From contig DF237581.1 in NCBI GenBank assembly GCA_000708835.1, positions 1 through 49,231 of the forward strand: a DNA stretch of 49,231 bases, written 5' to 3'. Position 1 is the stretch's first letter. The number at the start of each line of letters is the position of its first letter. Below, one piece after another: positions 1-10,927 of this stretch. The translations under genes and the position numbers were made by a program. The notes beneath the pieces are model-generated. The model did no database searches, was not told the origin of the DNA, and saw only the letters and a list, made by a program, of their open reading frames with translations. This DNA comes from Klebsormidium nitens. Lineage: Eukaryota; Streptophyta; Klebsormidiophyceae; Klebsormidiales; Klebsormidiaceae.

Positions 1-607
1 TATGCCGTATGAGTGACCTGGAATGACGTATCATTTTCATTTTCGCCGTTAGCCTGAGCGCCTCAGTCTGTTCACCGACATGATATCGCATCGACATAAG
101 ACCGCATGACAGGGAGCACTGGGGTGCTCGGGGGATCACATGCAAGTTGACACTGAGGAAACCTGGAGCCTGCGCCAAGCAGCGCAACCCCGGTAGCAGA
201 GACGCTGGCCTCTCGCTCCGGGACACTGGGAGAGACTCGGTGTCAACTTGCGATGTAGAATGATGGCCTTCCAGGCCAAGCTTAATCGCAAAATCTGTTG
301 ACCATGGTCGTGGGCTAGCATTTAGAATCAGTAACCGTAGACCCAATTTATGATGCATACAGAATCTGTAGTGCGTACTTCTTACATGGCACAGACTTGT
401 TGTATCAAGCTTACCAGTATGTATGAATCCAACCATGCAACCGAATGCCTAAAATCATGGGTTGCCCTGCAACGCATGTATCAACTCTGGCCTAAGGAAA
501 AGTGAGGCCAATCTGGGTAACCGGCCCGCCACCCTGTCAACGCACATGTCTTTGATCCTGTTGCTATGTGACATTCTATCCTACTCTGGTACCGTATGTC
601 CTACTAA
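1..607. other. Intergenic DNA, no gene seen
   Basis: Only short overlapping reading frames with no family resemblance are present on either strand. The last three bases (605-607, TAA) are the left target-site duplication of the adjacent MITE. Confidence 0.5.
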
Positions 608-987
608 GGGTACCGTCACTTTGAAGTGGCATGCACCCTTTTAGGTGTTCTGCTGGGGGGGGGGGTGCTTGAGGCCTTTCACTTGGGGCGCAGCCCCGGC
701 TGGATCTTTGGTGCAGAATCTTCCCTCTTTTTGCCCATTGGTCTGAACATCTGCATCGAATGCTACAAAAGTGCACTTTTCCAACGCAAAAAAAGAGGTA
801 GAAATGTGTATAATACGACAGTGCTCTACTCCAAAATGTTGACCCAGTTGGTGAGCGACTGGCTCAGGGCCTTGACGGCCATTTTTGGGATGACAAGGCC
901 ATGGGAGGGGGGGGGGCCTTGTGACCCTTGAGTCAAAGTGCCTCGATAAAATACCTGACCGGGTGCCACTTCAAAGTGACGGTACCC
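608..987. mobile_element. Tourist-like (PIF/Harbinger-type) MITE, 380 bp
   Basis: The first 24 bases (608-631, beginning GGGTACCGTCAC) are a perfect inverted copy of the last 24 (964-987). The element is flanked on both sides by TAA (605-607 and 988-990), which reads as a 3-bp target-site duplication. A 3-bp TAA/TTA duplication with termini starting GGG or GGC is the known signature of PIF/Harbinger elements and their non-autonomous Tourist MITEs. The interior holds two long G runs (about 655-664 and 907-915) and no transposase-like reading frame. Perfect repeats suggest recent insertion, although copy number cannot be judged from one window. Confidence 0.8.
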
Positions 988-1608
988 TAAGAAGATCTCT
1001 TTATGCATTACAGCCGCGGGCATACAGTTTATAGTCGAAACAGTACGTGACAGCTAGATAGGGGGCCACTCAATGAGAGCGCTTGGTCAAACCACTTCAG
1101 TACGCTGCAACAATGGTCAGACATATGACGACTACACTTCCGTGCAACAAAAGCAATGATGTTATTGCATATGGCTAGTTGTAGATTCGAAGCTTAGGAA
1201 AGTCGCGCATAGACGTTAATTGCAAACATAGGAGATCATGAATGTCAACCTTTACCCGCAGGCCATATGTTTTTTGATCTTATCCAGACAAATTTCGGCA
1301 TGGAGCGCTTGCAACTTAGTCACACATATACCCACATTCACAATACCAAAGTGCATCTAAGCGTAATGAGCAACTTAATCAACAGAGGTATACATTCAGT
1401 CACTGTGAGGTGCATTCCGTCCATATGGCTAGGCTGTTAACTATAGCGTTCCGACTACTCCTATTTAAAGACAGTAGCATGTAAGAATCGGTTAACTGAA
1501 AGCTTTGACCAACCACTGGCCACGGCGTATGCAAAAGCATCACTGAGAAATTGAGTTGACGTTTTCAATGGCCACTGACCCTGAGTCGTTTCTTGATCAT
1601 TCCCCTGC
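988..1608. other. Intergenic DNA downstream of the orphan gene
   Basis: This stretch lies 3' of the minus-strand gene that ends at 1609 and presumably includes its 3' untranslated region. It has moderate GC and no convincing reading frame or repeat. Confidence 0.4.
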
Positions 1609-3228
1609 TTATGTTACAACTGGAAGTGTCAGGTGAGGTTTTCCAACGAACTTTCTGTACAAGAAGACCGTAAGGACAAAAGACAGCAAAGCTCCTGCCG
1701 CTACAGAAGCTGCTGGCACTTGAGCTGAGTCTGACGTCTGCTTTATTGGCAACCATACCTTGTGGACGAGATCGTCCACATATCCGCAATACAGAGACGA
1801 CTTTGCGCCTTTCTCTACATTCTTCAGCGTCTGTTTCCGTACATCTAGAAAGGATGGGGCAGCACAATACGATGTCAGCGCTGGACTGCTTGGAGATTCT
1901 GAAGGATAGCAGACATCTTCCCAAGCCCAAGCATCAAGATCCTCTTCTTCTCGATACGCTTCCTGAAGCGCAGCGCCACCTGTTGTCCATGTCGCAGTAC
2001 CCCCGAGCGGCAAAGCGACATGGATTGTCTGCCGCTTGCCCTTGCTCAAGATCCTGTGCACGATAGCTCGCATGCTATCGTGGGGATGTCCCCCTGGCGC
2101 CTCAACATCCTCGTTCCCCCACTCTGATGTCCTTGCCCCCTGTTTTGCAAGCGTCGTCGTCCACGCAGCCTCGCTCTTACCACCAGATGTGGCACCAGCC
2201 TGCCCCACCAGGTGACCACCTTCACTCAACCTGTACCGTCCAATCCCCGCAGCTCCGGCCAACTCAGTGCTCGTCATGTCATCCATTGCTGCCGCCTCGG
2301 CCCTCAGTCTTTCTGAAAACTGCTGCAACTCACTCACTCCCGCCACTGCTGTCAACGAACTCAGCCCACTGCCTGCCGTTTTTAAGGCTTGCTCCTCTGC
2401 AGCCGGTGGCTCAAAGGGCTCCGCCAGTGGCAAACTGTCGCCAGATGGTGTTTGGAAGCTAGCCTCCAGAGAACCAAAAGGAATTGGAAGTGCCCCCCCT
2501 TTTGCGTCCGTCTCTCCCTGAACTTTGTTATCAAACTTTCCACTCTTCGCTAGCTCAATGCGTTCCCAGAAGCTCAAACCCAGAGTAGCTTGTCTTTCCT
2601 GGACGCAACCGCTAAAATCCCGTGCACCGCCGGGTGTCCCATCCCTTCCGCTATCTCCTTGCCAAGGGCTAGCAAACTGACAAAGGTCATCTGTTTCGTC
2701 AGAACGGTCTCTCTCAGGAGTACTGAATATCTGCCTGGCGGTCATGAATCCCCTCAGTGGTGAGCGAGGGGGCCTTCTCACGCCGAAGAGTCCCTCAGTG
2801 TATGAGGACGGACTTAGGCTGCCGGAGCTCCTTGGCCTTGCACCTTCTACCAACCTGGCACCGCCCGAATGCAGGTCAATTTCGCTTGGCGAGCGGCTCT
2901 GGTCAAACAGCGGGTTGGCAGTGCCTAAGACAGCTTCCTTCCTAGACACTCCTAGGAAGGAATCGGAGACGGGCTCGAGATCCTGTGCCGTACTTTGCAG
3001 CTCTGCGTTACAGCGTGCATTATGATCTTCGTAATACCTGTCTGGCGAGCACAAATCAGGACTACTGCAGTGTGGCCCTGCATTGCTCATGGTTCCAAGG
3101 TAGCGCATGTTTGGGCAACCAGCAATTGGCGTCAAGCTTCCAGTGGCATAAGCAGGTGGGAACCCGGCCACTGTGGAACCTCCGCTATCCTCGGCGCTCA
3201 GGACCTGTCCGCCATAGCCCCACGCCAT
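1609..3228 (-). CDS. Orphan protein with C-terminal membrane anchor, 539 aa
   Basis: This is an uninterrupted 539-codon reading frame starting at the ATG at 3228-3226; I recognise no family. Residues 1 to about 500 are rich in Ser, Gly, Glu and Pro and look largely disordered, with short charged helices near residues 300-320. A single hydrophobic stretch at about residues 506-524 (AGALLSFVLTVFLY) is followed by a 15-residue tail with basic residues that ends in LTLPVVT. There is no N-terminal signal. This layout, a long soluble part with one segment at the extreme C-terminus, is that of a tail-anchored protein facing the cytosol on the ER, nuclear envelope, mitochondria or plastid envelope. 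The short tail ending in Thr loosely recalls plant KASH proteins but lacks the usual terminal Pro-Thr, so that is speculation. It is head-to-head with the DUF218 gene, 425 bp away. Upstream non-coding or coding exons cannot be excluded. Confidence 0.7.
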   Translation of the reverse strand: MAWGYGGQVLSAEDSGGSTVAGFPPAYATGSLTPIAGCPNMRYLGTMSNAGPHCSSPDLCSPDRYYEDHNARCNAELQSTAQDLEPVSDSFLGVSRKEAVLGTANPLFDQSRSPSEIDLHSGGARLVEGARPRSSGSLSPSSYTEGLFGVRRPPRSPLRGFMTARQIFSTPERDRSDETDDLCQFASPWQGDSGRDGTPGGARDFSGCVQERQATLGLSFWERIELAKSGKFDNKVQGETDAKGGALPIPFGSLEASFQTPSGDSLPLAEPFEPPAAEEQALKTAGSGLSSLTAVAGVSELQQFSERLRAEAAAMDDMTSTELAGAAGIGRYRLSEGGHLVGQAGATSGGKSEAAWTTTLAKQGARTSEWGNEDVEAPGGHPHDSMRAIVHRILSKGKRQTIHVALPLGGTATWTTGGAALQEAYREEEDLDAWAWEDVCYPSESPSSPALTSYCAAPSFLDVRKQTLKNVEKGAKSSLYCGYVDDLVHKVWLPIKQTSDSAQVPAASVAAGALLSFVLTVFLYRKFVGKPHLTLPVVT

Positions 3229-3653
3229 TGAGGTTCTAACAACCGCCTGCTCATATCAATGTGCTGAAGAATGCTGTTTCAAGGTGCGCCATAGCACCGT
3301 CACATGGCGCCTCGATCAGCAAGGTCAAGGTGGGACCACCACTGCCAGCGTTTTAAATGCTCTGCCACAGGTAGATTCGTACCTGGGGTCTTTTCGAGTC
3401 TACTCTCAGTCTACCTGCTCTACGCTGTCAACACGGTAGTCTCTAAAGACTTGACTCTGACTCTGTGATCAGCGTCAGCGTTTAACTTTAAGCTCTCCCT
3501 CGCAAATGCACGACATGTCAACCTCGCCGTTTCTTCGAAGTAAAGTACATCTGCCTCACTCAAAAATGGTGGAGCGCCAGTGTCAGGTGCAAAAGCAGCT
3601 TTTTCTCATTCAAAGCGCACCATAAGTACGTAAGATGACGATGGTGAGGAGCG
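3229..3653. promoter_or_regulatory. Divergent promoter region
   Basis: This 425-bp space separates the start codons of two divergently oriented genes, so it must hold both 5' untranslated regions and the core promoters, possibly shared. I see no clear TATA box or other named element. Confidence 0.4.
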
Positions 3654-5114
3654 ATGTGGTTATTTGTTCCAGCTCTGGCTGTTGCTGTTGCTGGCCTCCG
3701 TGCGTGGTGGCGTTGGAACACAACTTCGATGGAGGCCCAATCAGCGCGGGATTGGGACACTCCACAAGCTTTCCTACTTCTGGGTGAGCAAGCCGTTTTT
3801 GCAGCTTGCTATCATAAATGTTAGCAGAAGAAAGATCGTGCTTCTCTTCTTTCGGTTTTCTGGATCAGTACCCTCCTGCTGCCAAGATAAGCTGGCAGAC
3901 TTCAATTTTCAGATTTGGATTTAAGAGGACATGACGGCCTCCTAACCTTCTGTGGCAGGTGGTGACAGGGAGAGGGAGGCCTTGGCAGCCTGCATGTTTG
4001 GCAAGCTCTTAGAACAGACACCGCTGTGCTGGCCTGTCTATGTGAGCTCCGCACACGAGGACATCCTTGATGTAATGACTCGATGGGGGGTGGTGCCGCC
4101 TCAGTTGATCATCGATGACAGAGCGCTCGACACGGTGACGAACTTCACGAGTCTTCTTGGTGACTTCCGAAGAAGGAAAATGTGAGAAGTGAGATAAGCT
4201 TTCTTTTCCTATAGCGTCATGCTGTTCTTGTTGGAAGTACACTGGTCAAGTTTGTGAAGCCCCCTGACAGTTTCTTTGTAGAAGGAAGTCTCTTGTTGAG
4301 GGTAGGGGGAAGGGTCTTGTGACGTTTACTTTGACAAGGTCATTTTGATGCTCCTTTCAGCAGCCATCTGTGGCTTGTCACCTCAGACTACCACATGCCA
4401 CGAGCTCATGCTGTGGCTCGTATCCTCCTTGCTGGCCATGGTGTCGCTCACTCATGCCTCAGGTAAGCTTGCAAAGCGCTTGCTTGCATACATCTCCCCT
4501 CTGATCGACCATGCTTTTCAAATACGATCCTTAATTGGATCTTGAGACTTTCTTAGCCCCGGGATACTTTCTTGAAGTTTACAGAGGACTGCCTTTGAGT
4601 TCGATACCATTGTTTGGTCAACTGTGAGTCATAGTCTATCTCATAATCATACCGGTGATTATGGGAGTCCGATATGTCCAAGGGTCAAGAAGAACAGTTT
4701 GTGGTTCAAAGGTCGAAAGAGAGAATTGTTGGTGAAAAGTCTGCCGAGCTCAAGGAGCAAGGAGCATGGCCAGTTCATTAGAGCCTCAGATTTGAGACTG
4801 TTAGCTTGCAACTTGTCCTCCTGGTTCTAAGTTGAAGTTCTGTGAAGAGCGTAGTTCACCCCTATTGCAAAAGCGTATACACAACTTCCCAAGACTCATA
4901 CAAGTTGTTTGGTTTTCCCAGTCTTCCTTGCAGTGCCAACGCAGATTCGAAACTCGTCAAGTCAGAAACACGAGCACGGATAGCACGAGATCAGCTTCGG
5001 GCATACTTGTGGCTATCAACAGGTTTCCATGGTGCTGATTTTCTCCGTTTCACAAAACCTTCACGGTACAGGCACCACATATTGAGACAATCTAGAGGTT
5101 CGCTGGCTCGCTGA
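3654..5114 (+). CDS. DUF218 / ElyC-SanA-YdcF-like membrane-anchored protein, 224 aa
   Basis: There are five exons: 3654-3783, 3959-4181, 4361-4462, 4585-4623 and 4934-5114 (675 nt, phases consistent, all introns GT-AG). The first ATG in frame gives a short hydrophobic N-terminus (MWLFVPALAVAVAGL) that would act as a signal anchor. The rest matches the DUF218 fold. An opening strand plus loop (AFLLLGGDRERE) is followed by a helix, then IIDDRALDTVTNF, which corresponds to the family's Glu/Asp-x-x-Ser/Ala-x-x-Thr-x-x-Asn region. Next comes the hallmark VTSDYHMPRA at about residues 124-133. Family members include bacterial YdcF, SanA and ElyC, linked to envelope maintenance and binding of nucleotide-like ligands; the plant role is unknown. 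A 39-nt exon (13 codons) sits between two introns. It is convergent with chlG. Confidence 0.85.
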
Positions 5115-5987
5115 GCATTCGCATTGACTTTGTGCGTATCTATCAGCTCAGATTCTTAAGGCATGTGCCTCACCCCAGAACAACAGCCTTCGGTGCATAC
5201 TATATCTTAGGATCGGGGTGCAATGAAGGCCAATAAGCGATCCGGACCTGGTTGGGTTGCTATCATGCAGATACTAAGCCTCAGCGAGGTCATCAAGTTC
5301 AATCGAATCCATCTGATCACTTATGAATGGATGACATACATTCTCCGGCGTTTACTAGTTGCCTGACATGTGACTTATTATTCTTGATCGAACATGCAAT
5401 GATGATAGCACCGACCGTGGGCCAACATGCATAAGCTAGGCCAACATATGATTAGCTTGAATATTATATACTTATGGAGAACCAAATATATAACGGCCTC
5501 AAATCATGCTATAGTAGCCAACTTTTCATTTGAAATTTCGGAGGTAGATATATCGTGCAGTCTATATATTACGTACCGGGCTATCTTTACATGGATCATG
5601 CACAGCTAGGATCAGATCGCCGTAGCTGCGCCGCGCGTTTGTAGCCTGATTTTGCGCTGGCAGGCACATGCGTAGATACTTGATTGTGCCAACATCAGGC
5701 CAATGCACGCTGAATGCAATATATATGCGGCAGCTTGACGACTCATGCTCCGACCGAACCAATGCATGGGGATATGCCGCCCGTCTGCCATATGCCACCT
5801 GACTGACCAACTCAAGTTTCAGGTCCGGCCTCCATCCGACTGGGTGGTATTTGCGTTACAAAGTAGCGACGCACATAACGCACAGTTTCAGCTTTTTTCT
5901 TATCTGGCTTCCGTCAATATAGTCTGCTCCTCATAAAATCCTTGCCCTTTATTGCGTTGCTTTGGTCGACATATTCGTGCAGCTGTC
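5115..5987. other. Convergent intergenic DNA
   Basis: This lies between the 3' ends of the DUF218 gene and chlG and should contain both 3' untranslated regions. It is AT-richer than the genes, with many GCAT and ATAT words, and has no supported gene. Confidence 0.4.
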
Positions 5988-8900
5988 CTATCGATGACCA
6001 ATTGCTAGGGCTGTTGTCAAAAGTCCGAAAACTAGGAAGGGCTGTGCGCTCGCCTGCAAGCAGTAAATTGTGTGTAAGAACGTCTCCTTGCAGGAAATTT
6101 AAATGCATAAGCATCATAACATACGTTGTCGAACATTCTCATTCCACGCCTGCCTTCCCTTTCTTACCAACCGGGTACGGGCTGGCCACGCAATTCTGTG
6201 GGGCCAAGTGCTTGCGATGATTTGACACTCTTTGTGCACCGAGATGACGTCACACGCTGTCACAAGAAAGAAACAATCGCGATAGTAGAAGCGCTGACCT
6301 GGTACTTGACGTCGTTCTTGATCGGGTCCGGGATGAAGTACTTGTACTGAAAGAAGATCTGCGGCAGGATGAGCCCCAGCAGCACCGCCGCGTACGTCGT
6401 CTGCCCCGTCGCCGCCAGGTACGCCGCCACCGACAGCTGCGTCGCGTCGATCGAGGCGACGCAGATCCACTTGGCGGTGTCCACGCCGAAGGCGACCGGC
6501 AACGAGTTGAGGCCCATGGCGCGGTCGCCCTCGATGCTCTTGAAGTCGTTGACGATGGCGATGCCCAGCCCCGCGATGCTGTAGAGCAGCGTGAGCACGA
6601 CCACGTCCGGAGTAATGCTGCCAAAGACGGCCTGGCCCGCCCACCAGGGAAGCGAAATGTACGAAGACCCCAGCGCGTAGTTGCCGATCCAGCCGCTCTG
6701 CTTCAACTTCAGGGGTGGTGCGCTGTAGATGTACGACAAGAAGGAGCCGCCGGCAGAGAGCGCGAGCACAATAGGGAACTCGTGGCCCGCCTGCGGCAGC
6801 AGCGGGACAAGAGCAGCGTCAGCGTCACGAAATGCACGAGGGCTAGAACGGATGAAGCGATGAGAGTCTGCTGCTGCCCCGACGGACAACCCGTATCGCC
6901 GGCAAGGGCCTCGATAAACTGACTGCTGGCGGCGACGTTTTCGTTTGATCCTCCTACGGCCTTTCTAGAATGACTCTTTTTACACGTGCCACTTATCAGA
7001 TTGACTCTCGCAGGTAGCCGTTCTAGGAGCTGACACCCGCGATTTGAGGAAATCGTATAACCGAAAAGCAGGGGTTGCAGCAATTGACACTCTCGCATGC
7101 CTTACCCAGACATCCAGGCCGTATGCAACGGCGAGGCCACCTAGAAGAAGTACCCAGATTTGAGCAATGACCTGCAACAGTGTCAAAGAGGGGATGGTCT
7201 GAGCGACACAGACAACAGCACACGACGGGAGTCAAGTTTCGCTGCGTCCATAGACGGTTTGCGGCTGTCCTAAAGACGCAGACCAGATATCATGTCCACA
7301 CAACAATGACGAGTCCTCAGGGCGACGGAGTTGTAAGCAATTCACTGACAAACACATTCATTGACACCGTCATCTAGAAGAAGGCACGTCACACAACTGT
7401 ATGACTTGCTAAAGAAACAGCAGGCGCAAATGCTCCAGGAGTGGAGAAGCATGCTTACGTCCGACTCAGGGATGGCGCCGGACGGGATAGGTCGGTAGGG
7501 CTCGTTGATTGCATCGATTTCTCTATCGTACCAGTCGTTGATGGTCTGGGAAAGAACGCAATGGCTCGTTAGTCAGTGAATGTACTTGGGTCGAAGTACT
7601 CTCGGGGTCTGTGGAAACATACAGATATACCAAGTAGACTGAGGAAAGCTCTTTAGCAGAGCTTTGCCGATCCGAAACGAACTTCTAGAAAAGCGTTCCT
7701 TTGAGCTCCCAAATCGTTCCACAAAGAAAGCACAAAACTGGACGAGGTTGACAGACGACTTTTCGTGTTTGGAGAATGTGCCGCAAATGAAGTGCTGCTT
7801 TGTCGGGTGTGCTGACCTGCGTGTAGCCTGTCAGCAGCGGCCCCGAGAGGAACATCGTCACTACCGACTTCGCCACGTCCTCTGGAGTCCATTCAAAGTT
7901 GCCTGCACGGCCGCCAGCAGAAATGGTTTAGAAAGCAACACAACGCATATCGCCGGGGTGCCAAGAGAGGAAGGCTCTCCTGTCTCATGACATCGTTCAT
8001 GCGTACCTGTGGTCCAAAGTTTCAAACCGGATTGCATACCTCGTACGGCAACAGTGACAAAACGGTCCGCTCCGAGCCACGAGCGGCAACAAGAATGGCA
8101 AGCCCAGATGTCAAATAGACGGTTGCTTAGCGTCATCTTGATTCGTCCTCTCCCAAACGGGTTTCTGCATCTCAAGGGGTTGCCCAGCCTGACCGAGCTC
8201 AACTTGGAGAGACAACTCACCTGATGCTGCAGCTCCGCACAGCACTCCCCAGATAAGAGGGACCCAGGTCACGGGTTTCGTCAACTGTAGCCGAATCTTC
8301 CAGATATCCTGCACAACAAAGAAATGGACACGGACATTCAGTCAAACGGTGACAGAAACCCTTCCCCACTAAAGGCGCCGAAACGCCCCAACATGTCACT
8401 GGACGGACAATTGTCAAACGGAATAATCCAGTCTGCATTGGGTGTGAAGAAAGGGTATGTGCCGCACAGAACAGAGGGACATAGTTGCAGTCGTCTGTCT
8501 GGTCCACTCACTGCGGATTGGCCCGCCCCGCGGATGCCGAGAAGCTGGTTCAATGCCGACTTCCCGTCCTCAACAGCCTCCTTGACAGGAGCAACATCAG
8601 GAACGGAACGGGCTGCAGGCAAACAGCAGAACATCTAACGACTGAATCATGCATTACAAAGCACGCGGAACTTAGTGACTTACTAGGGGATATTTCAGAC
8701 AATGTTAAACCCCAAGATCGAAGGTCTTCACAGCTGACGTGTCGATTGAAGGAAAAAGCACGGGGAAAACCTGATGCATTGGTGGTATTTGAGCAGTAGC
8801 GGCGCAAGATGACGGGCAAGCCCTGAGCCATAGATCTGACATCCAAGCAATTTCGCAAGCTGGCTCGTGAAGTTTCTCTAAATTCTCCAAGTTTCTCCAA

Positions 8901-9610
8901 CTTCTCAAGTTTCTCCAACTTCTCCAAGTTTCTCCAGATTCTCAAGTTTCTCCAGCTTCTCCAAGTTTCCCAGATTCTCAAGTTTCTCCAAGTTTTGTTC
9001 CAGCAGGATATGGAAAGTGTTCCATGATGGAACAAGTGGAAGCTCACATTCCTTGGTGCCTGTCTCTGGCTTTGCTTCGGCTCTTATTTGCCTGGCTGCA
9101 CGACCAACAGGCGACAAGGTTTTTGAGTCAACTCTCACCGCTGCAATAAGAGTCCTGAATTCAGTAGCCCTGCCAAACTGTATCCGTAGGTGAGCAGAAT
9201 CTACCGTCCTAGGCATCCAGGTGTAGTCCTCTACAGCATAATGGGGCTAGGAAAGGCAACCAAGCAGGCAGCAGGTGATTCACTTTAACCCGTCCTTTCA
9301 CCACCACAATCAACATCAGGACACGGAAAAGCAGGAAAATGTGAGACGCTGCCTGTCCTCATGCGCTCAGCCACACTGAACAAACCCAGTAGACACCCCC
9401 AGCAAGGGCGTCCTCACCTTTTCGAGACTTGCTCGGAAGAATTTTGCAGAGTGGTATGCTCTTCCCAACAAATGTGGACTCCCTCGTATGCCTCTCTGGA
9501 AGCAGAGGCAGGGCCGACAAGCTTCCAGTCACTGGAGACGTCCTCGCTGAAGAGGCCACTGCACCCAAGCCGGCCACTCCAGTGCACGTCCTCAAGGTGG
9601 CGGACGCCAT
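5988..9610 (-). CDS. CHLG: Chlorophyll synthase, chloroplast precursor, 423 aa
   Basis: This enzyme esterifies chlorophyllide with phytyl or geranylgeranyl diphosphate in thylakoid membranes, the last step of chlorophyll synthesis. Nine exons on the minus strand: 9610-9418, 9140-9048, 8612-8512, 8308-8221, 7902-7817, 7545-7459, 7171-7106, 6790-6299 and 6053-5988 (1272 nt, phases consistent). The first in-frame ATG opens a Ser/Ala/Arg-rich plastid transit peptide. NQLLGI (about residue 116) begins the conserved enzyme. Both UbiA prenyltransferase Asp motifs are present: NDWYDREID at 190-198 and NDFKSIEGD at 319-327. Several membrane helices follow, including LPWWAGQA. The final exon is only 66 nt and encodes ASAQPFLVFG through ALAIGHR, matching the family C-terminus. 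Intron 2 carries a minisatellite. The gene is head-to-head with the RING-like/WD40 gene. Confidence 0.95.
8873..8996 (-). repeat. Purine-rich minisatellite in chlG intron 2
   Basis: About 120 bp consist of imperfect 9-10-base units that read TTTCTCCAA(G/C) on the plus strand. On the chlG transcript strand they become GGAGAA/CTTGAGAA-type units. Two higher-order units of about 27-36 bp can be traced. The transcript strand is stop-free across the array and would spell Leu-Glu-Lys-rich peptides, but it lies between exons 2 and 3 and no family homology supports coding. Confidence 0.85.
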
Positions 9611-10927
9611 CGTGCCTGCAGACGCCACGTACGGCTCAGCTTGCCAAGCAGCACTGCGAGTTGCAACAGCTTTATGGTTGCAGCGGTACTGCACATGTTG
9701 ATTGCCAGTCCTCAAGAAGCTAATTGTCCTTCTCCAGGTGAAGCCTAGTTCTTACTCTTACAGCTGCATACAAACTCTACCACCACCAACTTTGGTGAAA
9801 CCCCCAAAAACAGAGTCAAGCCGCCACACACGAAAATGCAATGCAAGAGAGAACGACCTCAGGGGGCTTTACATTATCGATGCCTGCATTAGCAGAGAGA
9901 CAAAAAGAGACAAGAGCAGGCCTCTGGCAAATGCTGCTCACAAAATTCCAAATTTTGTTATGCGCTCCGAGGATAAAACCAAAGTGCAGATTTTCCAAAA
10001 AGGTGCAATGCCACATCTCCACAGAGCTAGCCGATATCCAAGCAGCAGCAAAAAAGGCTGATGGCGCTTGAAATGCTTCAACAAAACCTCGTAAGAGCAT
10101 GAGGAATCCAGTCTGCACACTTCCACACAAGGACAGATTCTTTCAAACGGGTCACATTGCTGTGTCAAACCGCGAAGTTTGTCGCAACAATAGAAGCCAG
10201 TTGGCGATGCAGAGGGCAATGACTTCTGAAGCCCCACCAAGTGGAACCGCTTGCTCACCAACTCCTCCAAGCTGCTTTATCCACCTGAAACGACGAATGC
10301 GTCTCAGGGTCGATGGCGCTTGACTGGCTCTGCCACAATCTACTAAAGGGAGTTTGTTTCAGGTATGCATGGTGGCACAGAGCTCCAGTCTTCAGTCCGA
10401 GTCTGACGCTGAGCAGGCTCGATCGAATGAGCAGAGTGCTGATCTACAGCTCATGGGATTGTTCTGGGTTAACAATACCTGTTAAAACTACCGATCCCCG
10501 GAAGTCAACAATCGGCTGCACTTCCCTTCAGATGCCAGTCGCAGGAAGTCCCGGTCTTTGCAGTCGCAGAAAGGCTGAGCAAGCTCGGGGTACGGTCCCG
10601 AGTGGCATTAACCCCCTATAGTTCCTGTGTTCTCATAACCAGCCAGCTAGCTCGCGAAGAACCAGAATCAGTCCGAACACTACCATGAACGAACTTGTTC
10701 AAGTTGTTGAGCCTTGACTCTGAGGGCGCCAGACGCGCCAATCAACATCGACGTTGACATCATGTTTCTGAAGCACAAAACATGTTCTGAAGCTAGGTAC
10801 TTCTAAGATTCGTAAGAAGAAGCTCGACGAAGGATGAGGAAGCCCGCCAGCGACAGCTTACGTCTCTTCTACAGCACTTGTGTGCAGCATTGCGCCTGTG
10901 AATGAGCAGCTTCTTGGGGTTTCAGCG
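9611..10927. promoter_or_regulatory. Divergent promoter region of chlG and the RING-like/WD40 gene
   Basis: This 1.3-kb space lies between two start codons on opposite strands and must contain both promoters and 5' untranslated regions. I found no convincing light-regulatory or TATA element by eye, and no supported gene. Confidence 0.4.

Noticed and set aside
626-931. 101-codon plus-strand frame near the left end
   Set aside because: It lies inside the MITE and is interrupted by G runs; no protein family is recognisable.
8550-9216. Leu-Glu-Lys repeat protein read from the chlG minisatellite
   Set aside because: Exons 2 and 3 of chlG join in phase across it and match the family without it; the array is intronic.
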